Positions 41,799 through 49,726 of a stretch of 64,000 nt of DNA are shown in pieces. Under the pieces are notes generated by a model. That model was not told where the DNA came from, made no database searches, and worked only from the letters and a program-made list of their open reading frames with translations. Position 1 is the stretch's first letter; each line of letters opens with the position of its first letter. This DNA is from Streptomyces sp. Ag109_O5-1 (GTDB taxonomy: Bacteria > Actinomycetota > Actinomycetes > Streptomycetales > Streptomycetaceae), in NCBI RefSeq assembly GCF_003814875.1, contig NZ_RKQF01000001.1, positions 3,286,001-3,350,000 of the forward strand. Direction: 5' to 3'. The position numbers were made by a program, and so were the translations under genes.

Positions 41799-41862
41799 CC
41801 CTCGGTACTTGACCGCTCTGCGAAAAGCATACGGCAGATTATTGACAGCTGGCAACTCGCGA

Positions 41863-41880
41863 CTTGACTATCGAGTCAAG
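41863..41880. promoter_or_regulatory. Perfect palindrome CTTGACT-N4-AGTCAAG
   Basis: Two exact 7-bp arms with a 4-bp spacer lie 65 bp before the diverged AlaRS-like gene, in an AT-rich island shared with the radical SAM gene. It belongs to the TGAC/GTCA family of sites seen at other cluster promoters, here with a 6-bp gap. Confidence 0.6.
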
Positions 41881-41952
41881 GAAGCATCTGACCTGCAAGA
41901 ATACTGAATGCAAGACCTCGGAATACCCGTTTCACGGCAGTCAATATTCCAT

Positions 41953-41965
41953 TGACAGCTTGTCA
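41953..41965. promoter_or_regulatory. TGAC-N5-GTCA palindrome, radical SAM promoter
   Basis: TGACAGCTTGTCA contains a TTGACA -35. TAAGGT stands 18 bp after it as a -10-like element. That would place the transcript start within a few bases of the ATG at 41990, giving a nearly leaderless mRNA. A regulator bound here would cover the -35. Confidence 0.6.
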
Positions 41966-41989
41966 TAGGCGTGGGTAAGGTCCGGCACC

Positions 41990-43099
41990 ATGAGCGATGC
42001 AGTGGAGCCGATGGTGCGCCGAGCGCTCCTGGACACCTCCGACAACTTCTCCACCATGAAGTTGCTGGCCCATCCCGAGGTGCTGGTTGCCGCTCGGCAG
42101 CCGGAACCCATGCGGCCGATCAACCTGGAGATCAACCCGATCAACATCTGCAACCAGAGCTGCACGTGGTGCACGTACGGCTATCTCCACGAACGGAAGG
42201 AGGTGCTGGACAAGGAGCGCATGCTCGAACTGCTGGAGGACGCCAGGAGCCTCGGCGTCCAGTCGGTCACGTGGACCGGCGGCGGCGAGCCGACCGTGCA
42301 CAAGGATCTGGACGAGGTCGTGGAGCGGGCGGCCGAACTGGGCTTCCGGCAGGGCATCAACAGCAACGGGGTCAAGCTGGGGCCGCGGCTGCGCCGTACC
42401 CTCGTACAGCACTTCTCCTACATACGCTTCAGCGTCGACGCGGGCACCCCGGACGTCTACGCGCGCACCCACCGGGTGAACAAGGCGCTGCACAACGTGG
42501 TCCTGCGCAACATCACGACCCTCGCGGCCGAGCGCGACGCCGCGGGCTCCGGCCTGGTCATGGGCTTCTCCTTCCTGGTGGACGAGTCCAACGTCCACGA
42601 CCTCGCCGAGGGGGCCCGCCGGGCCAAAGCGGCCGGTGTCGACTACTTCCAGGTCAAGCCGATCGTCCACTACGAGCGGTCGAACGAGCAGTTCGAGCAG
42701 GAGTCGTCGCTGTGGACGGTCCTGGAGGAACAGATGGCGCAGGTGCGCCAGTTGCGTGACGAGCACTTCGACATCCGCTACCTGGACCATAAGTTCGACG
42801 ACGTCACACGGCAGGAGGACTACGGCCGCACCTACGACGTGTGCCGGGGCAACGAACTCCTCGCCACCGTCGGGGCGGACGGGTCGGTCGACGTGTGCTG
42901 CGCCTTCAAGGGCGAGAGCAACTGGTCGTTCGGCAACATCAACGAACGCCGGTTCACCGAGATCTGGGCGGGCGAGCAGCGGCGTTCGGTGCTCGCGATG
43001 ATCGACGTGAAGCGGTGCCCACCGCTGTGCAAGGGCCACGAGCTCAACAAGATCATCCACTTCGTCAACAACTTCGACGCCCACCGGGAGTTCCCGTGA
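41990..43099 (+). CDS. Radical SAM/SPASM protein (1)
   Basis: A 369-residue radical SAM enzyme. The iron-sulfur motif is CNQSCTWC (Cys54, Cys58, Cys61), followed by SVTWTGGGEPTVHKDL. The C-terminal part (about 280-360) has spaced cysteines (YDVCRGNELLATVGADGSVDVCCAF, then KRCPPLCKG) like a SPASM/twitch domain that binds extra clusters. SPASM enzymes often modify ribosomal peptides. It overlaps the next Gfo/Idh gene (GTGA). The target could be the Cys30-containing core or a sugar. Confidence 0.9.
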   Translation: MSDAVEPMVRRALLDTSDNFSTMKLLAHPEVLVAARQPEPMRPINLEINPINICNQSCTWCTYGYLHERKEVLDKERMLELLEDARSLGVQSVTWTGGGEPTVHKDLDEVVERAAELGFRQGINSNGVKLGPRLRRTLVQHFSYIRFSVDAGTPDVYARTHRVNKALHNVVLRNITTLAAERDAAGSGLVMGFSFLVDESNVHDLAEGARRAKAAGVDYFQVKPIVHYERSNEQFEQESSLWTVLEEQMAQVRQLRDEHFDIRYLDHKFDDVTRQEDYGRTYDVCRGNELLATVGADGSVDVCCAFKGESNWSFGNINERRFTEIWAGEQRRSVLAMIDVKRCPPLCKGHELNKIIHFVNNFDAHREFP

Positions 43100-44184
43100 C
43101 CGGTGCCCCCACCCCCGCCACCGGCCCGGGGATCGGGATCATCGGCGTCGGCGGCGTGGCCCGCTACGCCCACCTGCCGGCGTACCGCCGCCTGGGGCTC
43201 AACGTGACGGCGGTCTGCGATGTCGACGAGACCGTCGCGGCCGATGTCGCCGAGGAGTTCCGGATACCGCACAGGTTCCGCGACGCCGCCGACCTCGTGG
43301 CGCACCCGGACGTGGCCGTGATCGACATCGCCACCCCGCCGGCCAGCCATCTGGAGCTGATGACGGCCGTCGCGGAGGCCGGCAAGCCCATGCTGGTGCA
43401 GAAGCCTCTGTGCACCACGCGATCCGAACTCGACGGCATCAGGCGGCTGCGCGACCTCGGAGCCCGGGTCCGGCTCAACATGACCGGCCGTCAGGTGTCC
43501 GCGTGGCGCAAGGTCCGCGACCTGCTGCGGTCGGGGGCGATCGGGCAGCCGTATCTGTGCACCATCCGCAACCGGGACTGGTGGGACCGCGAACCCGGGC
43601 GCTGGGACCACACGATCGACAACTACATCGTGTTCGAGATGGCGATACACCATCTCGACCTGTGCGCCTACTGGTTCGGGCCGGCCGTCAAGGTCACCGG
43701 GCGGGCGGGCACGCACCCGGGCCAGCTGATGAAGCAGGCGAACTGGATCAGCGCGACCCTGGAGTACCCGGACGCGGTCGTGGTGCAGCTCCTGGAGGAC
43801 TGGACGCTGCCGGAGTTCTCCTTCGCCGAGGGCCATCCCTTCGAAGAGGTCGTCATCTCCGGCTCGTCAGGTATCGTCCGGGCCGGCAGCGAACGGGTGG
43901 CCCTGGCGGACCCCGGCGGCAACACCGTCCGCATGTGGCACCTGCCCCGCCCCGGCCAGTCCTTGCCGGGCGAGCAGCTGGAGACCGGCTGGTTCCCGGA
44001 CAGTTTCGGCCACTCGATGCGGGACTACCTCGACGACCTGGCCGCGGGCCGGGGCGCCGAAGAGGACTGGGACCACCTGGTCCGGCTCACGGAGGAGACC
44101 TTCGCCGTGTCCGCGTCCCTCTCCTCGGACCTGTGGGTGCCCTGCCGGACGGAGCGCACGGCGCCCGGAACCAGCCACGCGTGA
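43096..44184 (+). CDS. Gfo/Idh/MocA-family oxidoreductase (2)
   Basis: A 362-residue paralogue of the protein at 32456. It has GIGIIGVGGVARYAHLPAYRRLG (NAD(P) site), QKPLCTT (QKP in place of EKP, as in the paralogue) and EMAIHHLDLCAYWFG. The GTG start overlaps the radical SAM stop. The shared QKP suggests the two act on related substrates, perhaps opposite redox steps of one sugar. Confidence 0.9.
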   Translation: MTGAPTPATGPGIGIIGVGGVARYAHLPAYRRLGLNVTAVCDVDETVAADVAEEFRIPHRFRDAADLVAHPDVAVIDIATPPASHLELMTAVAEAGKPMLVQKPLCTTRSELDGIRRLRDLGARVRLNMTGRQVSAWRKVRDLLRSGAIGQPYLCTIRNRDWWDREPGRWDHTIDNYIVFEMAIHHLDLCAYWFGPAVKVTGRAGTHPGQLMKQANWISATLEYPDAVVVQLLEDWTLPEFSFAEGHPFEEVVISGSSGIVRAGSERVALADPGGNTVRMWHLPRPGQSLPGEQLETGWFPDSFGHSMRDYLDDLAAGRGAEEDWDHLVRLTEETFAVSASLSSDLWVPCRTERTAPGTSHA

Positions 44185-44194
44185 TGAGGAGAGC

Positions 44195-45796
44195 GTGCGA
44201 TCCATGACCCCCTTCGACTTCGTCACCTATCTGGTGGGCCTTCCCACCGCCGCGTACTTCGCCTTCGTCACCGCCCGGGCCTTCGCGGGCGAGGTCCGCA
44301 CGGTCAGAGCGCTCCGGCCGCAGGCGGAGTCCGGGCGTACGCAGGCCGCGACGGCGGACACCTCCCGCACCGGTGCGCAGCCCGCGGCGGGACCCGAGTT
44401 CGTGATCCTCATGCCCATGCTGCGCGAGGACCGGGTCGTGCGGGAGGCCTGTGAGCACCTGGTGCGTGCCGTCAAGGACGGCGTCGCCCTCCAGGTCGTC
44501 ATCGCCACCACCGAGCGCGAGGAGCAGGAACGGCGGGAGGCCCTCGCCGAGCTCCGGGCGGCCGCCGACCGCGGCGGCCTGCGCCACGACCTGGACCAGG
44601 CGCTGACCCGGGCCCTGGTGCCGGCGGCCCACGCGCCGTTCCGGCACGCGCTGGAGACGGGCCGCCCGGACGAGGCCGTGCGGATCGTCGCGGAGCGACA
44701 GCGGTCCACCACAGCCGAGACGGCCGCGGACGTCATCGCGGAACTCAACGCCTCGCTGGGCCGCGAGGTCTTCCACCACACCGCCGCACCGGCCACCGCC
44801 ACCGGCAAGGTGGGCCAGCTCAACGCCGCGCTGCGCAGGTGGCAGGAGGGACGGGACCGCGCGCGCGACGTCCCTGTCTACGTCGGGGTCTACGACGCGG
44901 ATTCCAAGCCGGACCCGGCGGCGTTCCGGGCCATGGCCGACATCGTGCACGCCGAGGCCGTCGTGGGCCACGAGCCTCCCGAGATCTTCCAGCAGGTCTC
45001 CAGCTACTGCCGGGGCATGGGCGCCATGCGTGGCATGCGGGCAGCGCTGAGACTGTCGGACGCGATCGCCCAGACCCGCTGGGCACTCGGTTTCGAGTAC
45101 GACCTCTTCCGCAGGTACACGAAGCAGGCCCGCGCGGGAGGGCTGCGCCCGCTCGCCTACTGCATCGGGCACGGCTGCTTCGTCTCCCTCGGCTTCCTGG
45201 AGCGGATCGGCGGTTTCCCCACGCTGAGCCCCAACGACGACCTGGCCCTCGGCTACGAGGCCTCACTGCTGGGCGCCCAGGTGTGTCCCGTTCCCGCTCT
45301 CGACTACTGCGACGTGGCCCCCGACTCGCTGTCCTCCGTCCGGCAGTCGCGGTTCTGGTTCCACGGATCGGCCCGGTTCGCCACCGATCTGCGCGCCTTC
45401 CGGGACGAGCTGGGGGTGCGACCGGGCCGGCTCCAGTGGTGGTATCTGCTGGCCGTCGGCCACGGCCGCAACATCGCCTGGGCCTGGCGGGCGGCCGCCT
45501 GGGCGACGGCCACCGCACTGGCCGCGGCCGACGGCCGGTGGGCGTTGACCGCGGTGCTGGTGGCTCTGCACCTGGCCTATGTGCAGGGCGGGTTCCTCCA
45601 GACCTGGCGGCACCTGCACACGCTTCCCGGCGCCGCGGACCTGTCCGGGGTCAGGGAGTTCCCCGTGCGGCTGCTGCTGGCCTCCCTGGCCGCGGCCTCG
45701 GTCACCTTCGTGGTACGCAGCCTCGGCCCGCTGACCGGCAGCCTCGAACTCCTCCTGCGCCGGGGCGGCGTCACGAGCTGGAAGGTCGAACGATGA
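44195..45796 (+). CDS. Membrane glycosyltransferase, family 2-like
   Basis: A 533-residue GT2-type enzyme. An N-terminal membrane helix (about 8-28) precedes the nucleotide-sugar domain (EFVILMPMLREDRVV, then VGVYDADSKPD as the DxD site). CIGHGCFVSLGFLERIGGFP and NDDLALGYE are acceptor/catalytic motifs. C-terminal helices (about 430-520) complete a membrane anchor. The GTG start lies close to GAGGAGA; an ATG three codons later is possible. It would attach the cluster's sugar to the peptide or a lipid. Confidence 0.85.
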   Translation: MRSMTPFDFVTYLVGLPTAAYFAFVTARAFAGEVRTVRALRPQAESGRTQAATADTSRTGAQPAAGPEFVILMPMLREDRVVREACEHLVRAVKDGVALQVVIATTEREEQERREALAELRAAADRGGLRHDLDQALTRALVPAAHAPFRHALETGRPDEAVRIVAERQRSTTAETAADVIAELNASLGREVFHHTAAPATATGKVGQLNAALRRWQEGRDRARDVPVYVGVYDADSKPDPAAFRAMADIVHAEAVVGHEPPEIFQQVSSYCRGMGAMRGMRAALRLSDAIAQTRWALGFEYDLFRRYTKQARAGGLRPLAYCIGHGCFVSLGFLERIGGFPTLSPNDDLALGYEASLLGAQVCPVPALDYCDVAPDSLSSVRQSRFWFHGSARFATDLRAFRDELGVRPGRLQWWYLLAVGHGRNIAWAWRAAAWATATALAAADGRWALTAVLVALHLAYVQGGFLQTWRHLHTLPGAADLSGVREFPVRLLLASLAAASVTFVVRSLGPLTGSLELLLRRGGVTSWKVER

Positions 45797-46839
45797 CGTC
45801 GGCCGCCCGGTCCTCCGTCCTGCGCAACGCCCCGGTCCTGGTCGCCGGATACCCCCGCAGCGGCACCACGCTGCTGTACCGCATGCTCGCCCGGTACCCC
45901 GAGTTCGGTGCCGCCGAACGGGCACGGACGATGGGCGACTCCGCGCACGAGACCGCGCTGAGCTTCTTCATGAGCCCGCTGCTGGACCTCGACCGGATCG
46001 GCCGCCAGGGCTGGCCCCACTGGCAGGAGGCACTGGGCGGCGCGGCGGGCCTCGACGCCTACCTCGCCCGCCTCGGCCGTCCGGGCCGGGGACGGACCTT
46101 GCTGGAGCGTGCGCTCGGCTCGTACGTCTTCGGGGACCGGGTCTTCGAACAGTTCACCAGTGACGTGGACAGCGTCGCGGTACGCGGTTGGTCCCGCGCC
46201 GACCGGCGGCTGCGGATCCGGTACGCCGCCATGCGCATCAGCCGGCGTACCAGCGTGGTCCGCGAGTTCCTGGAACTGGCTGCGCGAAGCAGCGGCTCGG
46301 AACGGGTCCTGGACAAGTTCCCCTTCCACTACTACCGGTTCGCGGAACTGTCCGCGGCACTGCCCGAGGCACGCTTCGTCTTCATCCACCGCTCCCCCGT
46401 CGACGTGTTCGCCTCCATGGTCCACCGCGCTCGGACGGAGCTGGACGGACGCCCTCCGATGGGGAGCGTCGCCTGGCTGGTCATGTCGGCGCCCGCGTTC
46501 GTCCGGGACTGGTGCGACAGCGCACGAGCCGCCCGGGCCTTCGCCGCGTACGAGCCCGATCGGCTGCTCATCGTCGACTACGACCGGCTCACCGCCCCCG
46601 CCGAGCGGACGGACCAGGTGACACGGCTGGCCCGCTACCTGGGACTGCCCCCGGAGGTCATGCTGGCCGACGCCGGTGGAGATCCGAAGCGCGACCCCTC
46701 CAAGCGCTTCCCGTTGTCGTCCTCGACTCCTACCCCCAACACCCGTCCGTTCACCGACGAGTTGTCGGCGAACGACATCGCCGTGGTGGAGGAAGGCTGC
46801 CGGGCCCATGCGGAACTGCTGCGTGCGGCCTCCGGCTAG
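45793..46839 (+). CDS. PAPS-dependent sulfotransferase
   Basis: A 348-residue sulfotransferase. The 5'-phosphosulfate loop is GYPRSGTTLLYRML (19-32), and the 3'-phosphate region is RFVFIHRSPVDVFASMV. It overlaps the glycosyltransferase stop (ATGA), so sulfation probably follows glycosylation. No PAPS synthesis genes are in the window, so PAPS would come from primary metabolism. Confidence 0.88.
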   Translation: MTSAARSSVLRNAPVLVAGYPRSGTTLLYRMLARYPEFGAAERARTMGDSAHETALSFFMSPLLDLDRIGRQGWPHWQEALGGAAGLDAYLARLGRPGRGRTLLERALGSYVFGDRVFEQFTSDVDSVAVRGWSRADRRLRIRYAAMRISRRTSVVREFLELAARSSGSERVLDKFPFHYYRFAELSAALPEARFVFIHRSPVDVFASMVHRARTELDGRPPMGSVAWLVMSAPAFVRDWCDSARAARAFAAYEPDRLLIVDYDRLTAPAERTDQVTRLARYLGLPPEVMLADAGGDPKRDPSKRFPLSSSTPTPNTRPFTDELSANDIAVVEEGCRAHAELLRAASG

Positions 46840-46943
46840 GACCGCTCCCGTACCGGCCCGCCGGGCCCGCTCCGAGAGCCCGGCAGGCCGCCCGTCCCCC
46901 CGTGTTCCGCTCGCCCCTTCCACCGGCCCGACAGGAGAACGCA

Positions 46944-48068
46944 ATGCCGGCTGACCAGAGGATCACCATGGGCAAGGGCGTGCTCGTCATGACCTATGCC
47001 TGCAACCTGAAGTGCTCGTTCTGCTACGCGGGGGCGGAGGTGTTCGGCAGCCCGAAGACCATGCGCACCGCCGAGGCGTACAAGGGCATCGACTTCATGG
47101 AGAGCATCGGCATCAGCACCTTCACCCTGCTCGGCGGCGAACCGACCATCCACCGTGACCTGCTGGACGTGGTGTCCTACGCGCGTGCCAAGAACATGGG
47201 TGCATGGGTGGTCACCAACGGCGTCAAGATCTCCGATCCCGCGTTCGGCCAGGCCATGATCGACGCCGGGCTCAAGGGCGGCTGCATCAGTCTGCACGGG
47301 CACACCGCCGAGGAGCACGACACGGCGACGCGGATACCCGGCAGCTACGACAAGGCCATGACAGCCGTACGGCACGCGGTGGAGCGCGGCTGGCCGCTGT
47401 ACCCGATGCTCACCGTGATGGATTCCAACCTGCCCAACGTGTTGCGGGTGGTGGAGAACCTGACCGCCCTCGGATGCCGGACCATCTACATCAACTACGG
47501 CGTGCCGAACGTCGTACAGCAGCTCGACACCGGCGTCGCGTCCGGACCGGAGGCACTGGCCCGGCTCACCGAGCAGCTCTTCCGGCTGCAACCGGAACTC
47601 GGGGTCCGATTCATTTTCAACCGCGAGAAGAACAAGATCCCGCTGTGCAGTTTCGACCACGACACGCTCAAGGACATGTTCGCGGACGAGGTGATCGGCA
47701 CCGGATGTGAGGCGGCCGAGGGCAACACCGTGGTCATCGAGCCGGGCGGCAAGGTCCTCGGCTGCTCGCACTGGGTGGACCACCCTCTCATCAACATCTA
47801 CAAGGACCGGGAGAACCTGGAGCTGCTGACACCCGAGGAGTTCTGGGAGCTGTGGCACTCCGGCCGCCCCCGGGAGTTCCGGGACGAACTGCGGTTCTAT
47901 CCCTACGAGCAGTGTGTCGACTGCGGCTGGCGCAAGGACGGCCGGTGCTACGGCGGTTGCAAGATCTGGCAGCAGGCGGATGTGCTGCCCAAGGCGTACG
48001 CGTTCGACGACGGCGAGGTCGTCCCGTACCGCCGCCGGCTGCTGCCTCTCGACGTCAAGCGCGGCTGA
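46944..48068 (+). CDS. Radical SAM/SPASM-like protein (2)
   Basis: A 374-residue radical SAM protein. The cluster motif is CNLKCSFC (Cys20, Cys24, Cys27), followed by FTLLGGEPTIHRDL. The C-terminal part holds a SPASM-like cysteine set (GTGCEAAEGNTVVIEPGGKVLGCSH, then EQCVDCGWRKDGRCYGGCKIW). The ATG follows ACAGGAGAACGCA. It lies between the sulfotransferase and the DUF455 gene. Its substrate is unknown; a peptide modification is the first guess given the precursor. Confidence 0.9.
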   Translation: MPADQRITMGKGVLVMTYACNLKCSFCYAGAEVFGSPKTMRTAEAYKGIDFMESIGISTFTLLGGEPTIHRDLLDVVSYARAKNMGAWVVTNGVKISDPAFGQAMIDAGLKGGCISLHGHTAEEHDTATRIPGSYDKAMTAVRHAVERGWPLYPMLTVMDSNLPNVLRVVENLTALGCRTIYINYGVPNVVQQLDTGVASGPEALARLTEQLFRLQPELGVRFIFNREKNKIPLCSFDHDTLKDMFADEVIGTGCEAAEGNTVVIEPGGKVLGCSHWVDHPLINIYKDRENLELLTPEEFWELWHSGRPREFRDELRFYPYEQCVDCGWRKDGRCYGGCKIWQQADVLPKAYAFDDGEVVPYRRRLLPLDVKRG

Positions 48069-48141
48069 CGTCCCGCCCCCCGTTCGCGCCCCTCCTGCGG
48101 CGCGGACGGTGACGACCCTCCGGAAAGACAGTGATCCCGTG

Positions 48142-49494
48142 ATGGAAACGACCGATTCCCGGATACCGCTGGTGCACGAGAACCAGTACGCCACGGAAGG
48201 ACTCCGCTTCGCCTGCATACGCCTGATGGAGATCGCCTCCGCCGTGCTGGTCCGTACGGCGAGTACCGAGGCCAAGGTGGCACTCTCCCAGGACGTCTGG
48301 GGACTGGCCCAGTGCGCGGACACGCTCGGGCAGCGCCTTCCTGGGCTGCGCTCGAAGAAGGAGGCCGCGAGGCCGATCAACGCGGCCTACGTGCAGCTGT
48401 GCAACGACCTGGCGGCCATCGAGGATCCCGACCGTCAGCTCGACCGGCTGACGCGCGTCGCCTACGCCGATCTGCGCGCGGCCACCGCGGCACTCCTGGT
48501 GCGGCTCGACCCCCTGGTCGACGAAGCCGGCCACCAGTGCCTGACCTGGGTACTGGACCGCCTGGGCACCCTGCACCGCCCCCTCGGAGACGCCGAGGAA
48601 GGCGGGCCCTCGCCGCTCTTCGACAGTTGCGCGGGGCGAGCGGGCGAAGCGGAGCCACCGGTCACGGTGACGAGTACGCCCGCCCTGACGGAGATCCCGG
48701 TCCGCCCCGGCCGCGACCCCCGGCTGCGCGAACACCGGCCCGGTATCGACCCGGCCGGCGTGGGCGAGCTGTCGTCCTCGGTCGACATCACGGATCCCCT
48801 GCACGATGTCGCCTTCAAGATCGAGCTGTGCGCGGCGGAGATCTGCGCCACCCTTCTGGCGCTGCACCCGGAGGCTCCCTGGGGGCTGCGCCACGACCTC
48901 GCCCGCCAGGTGCGCGACGAGGGCCGGCACTTCGAGCTGCTCATCACCCGGATGCGGGAACTCGGCGGCACTGTCGGCTCACACCCCGTCCGTTTCCAGA
49001 TCTGGGACAAGTTCCGTCTGGGCCGGACCCTTCCCGAACGCATCCTCATCGAACAGCGGCTCGGCGAGGGGATCGGCCTGGACGGCGGGCTGCGCGTCTA
49101 CCGCTGGCTCCAGCAGATCGGGGACACCCGGACGGCGACGATCTTCGACTACATCAACGCCGACGAGGTCACGCACGTCGGCAACGCCAACCACTGGCTG
49201 GAAGAACTACTCGGGGGCGCGGACGAGGTCCGCGAGCTGGACGCCCGGGTACGCGATCTGCTCGCCGGACACGACATGCCGGTGCGCCATATGATCCCCA
49301 TCAATGTGGAGGACCGCGCCCTGTCCGGTTTCTCTGCGGAGGAGATCGCGGCACTTCAGGAAGAATGGGCACGGGAGCGCGCCGCCGCCGAACAGAAGGC
49401 GGCACGGCAGCCGCGGGCTCCCCGGACGTCCGACGACGCCCCGGCGCCCCGCCCTACAGGAGTCCACACGAACACCCACGAATATCTTCACTGA
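48142..49494 (+). CDS. DUF455 ferritin-like protein
   Basis: A 450-residue protein. Residues about 1-170 are helical with no family I recognise. Residues about 210-400 match DUF455, a ferritin-like four-helix fold: FKIELCAAEICATLLALHPEAP, RDEGRHFELLITRMRELGG and FDYINADEVTHVGNANHWL carry the Glu/His pairs that bind a di-metal centre. Relatives include the di-iron tRNA hydroxylase MiaE. The tail is disordered. The ATG at 48142 is used; a GTG one codon earlier is possible. It may be an extra di-iron oxygenase of the pathway. Confidence 0.8.
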   Translation: METTDSRIPLVHENQYATEGLRFACIRLMEIASAVLVRTASTEAKVALSQDVWGLAQCADTLGQRLPGLRSKKEAARPINAAYVQLCNDLAAIEDPDRQLDRLTRVAYADLRAATAALLVRLDPLVDEAGHQCLTWVLDRLGTLHRPLGDAEEGGPSPLFDSCAGRAGEAEPPVTVTSTPALTEIPVRPGRDPRLREHRPGIDPAGVGELSSSVDITDPLHDVAFKIELCAAEICATLLALHPEAPWGLRHDLARQVRDEGRHFELLITRMRELGGTVGSHPVRFQIWDKFRLGRTLPERILIEQRLGEGIGLDGGLRVYRWLQQIGDTRTATIFDYINADEVTHVGNANHWLEELLGGADEVRELDARVRDLLAGHDMPVRHMIPINVEDRALSGFSAEEIAALQEEWARERAAAEQKAARQPRAPRTSDDAPAPRPTGVHTNTHEYLH

Positions 49495-49510
49495 AGCCCG
49501 GTTGAAATGT

Positions 49511-49527
49511 TACTGACCTTGTCAGTA
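49511..49527. promoter_or_regulatory. Palindrome upstream of XRE-TPR gene
   Basis: TACTGAC and GTCAGTA are perfect 7-bp arms with a 3-bp centre, 200 bp before the regulator start. It shares the TGAC/GTCA half-sites of the other cluster palindromes and could be an autoregulatory site. Confidence 0.55.
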
Positions 49528-49726
49528 TGATCGACCAATCGCGTGCTTCTTCCAGCCAAAAGGCCCGCATTATCTACATCTCGCCAATCACACCGATCAG
49601 GCTCGCAGCTGGCAGACAGGCCGAGACGCACGCGATACTTGTGGGTAGTTGCCACTCTTATCGGCCGATCCGGGACAGGTTCGCTTCGAGTTCGCTTTTT
49701 CGAAGCTTGCCAAGTGAGGAGTCACA

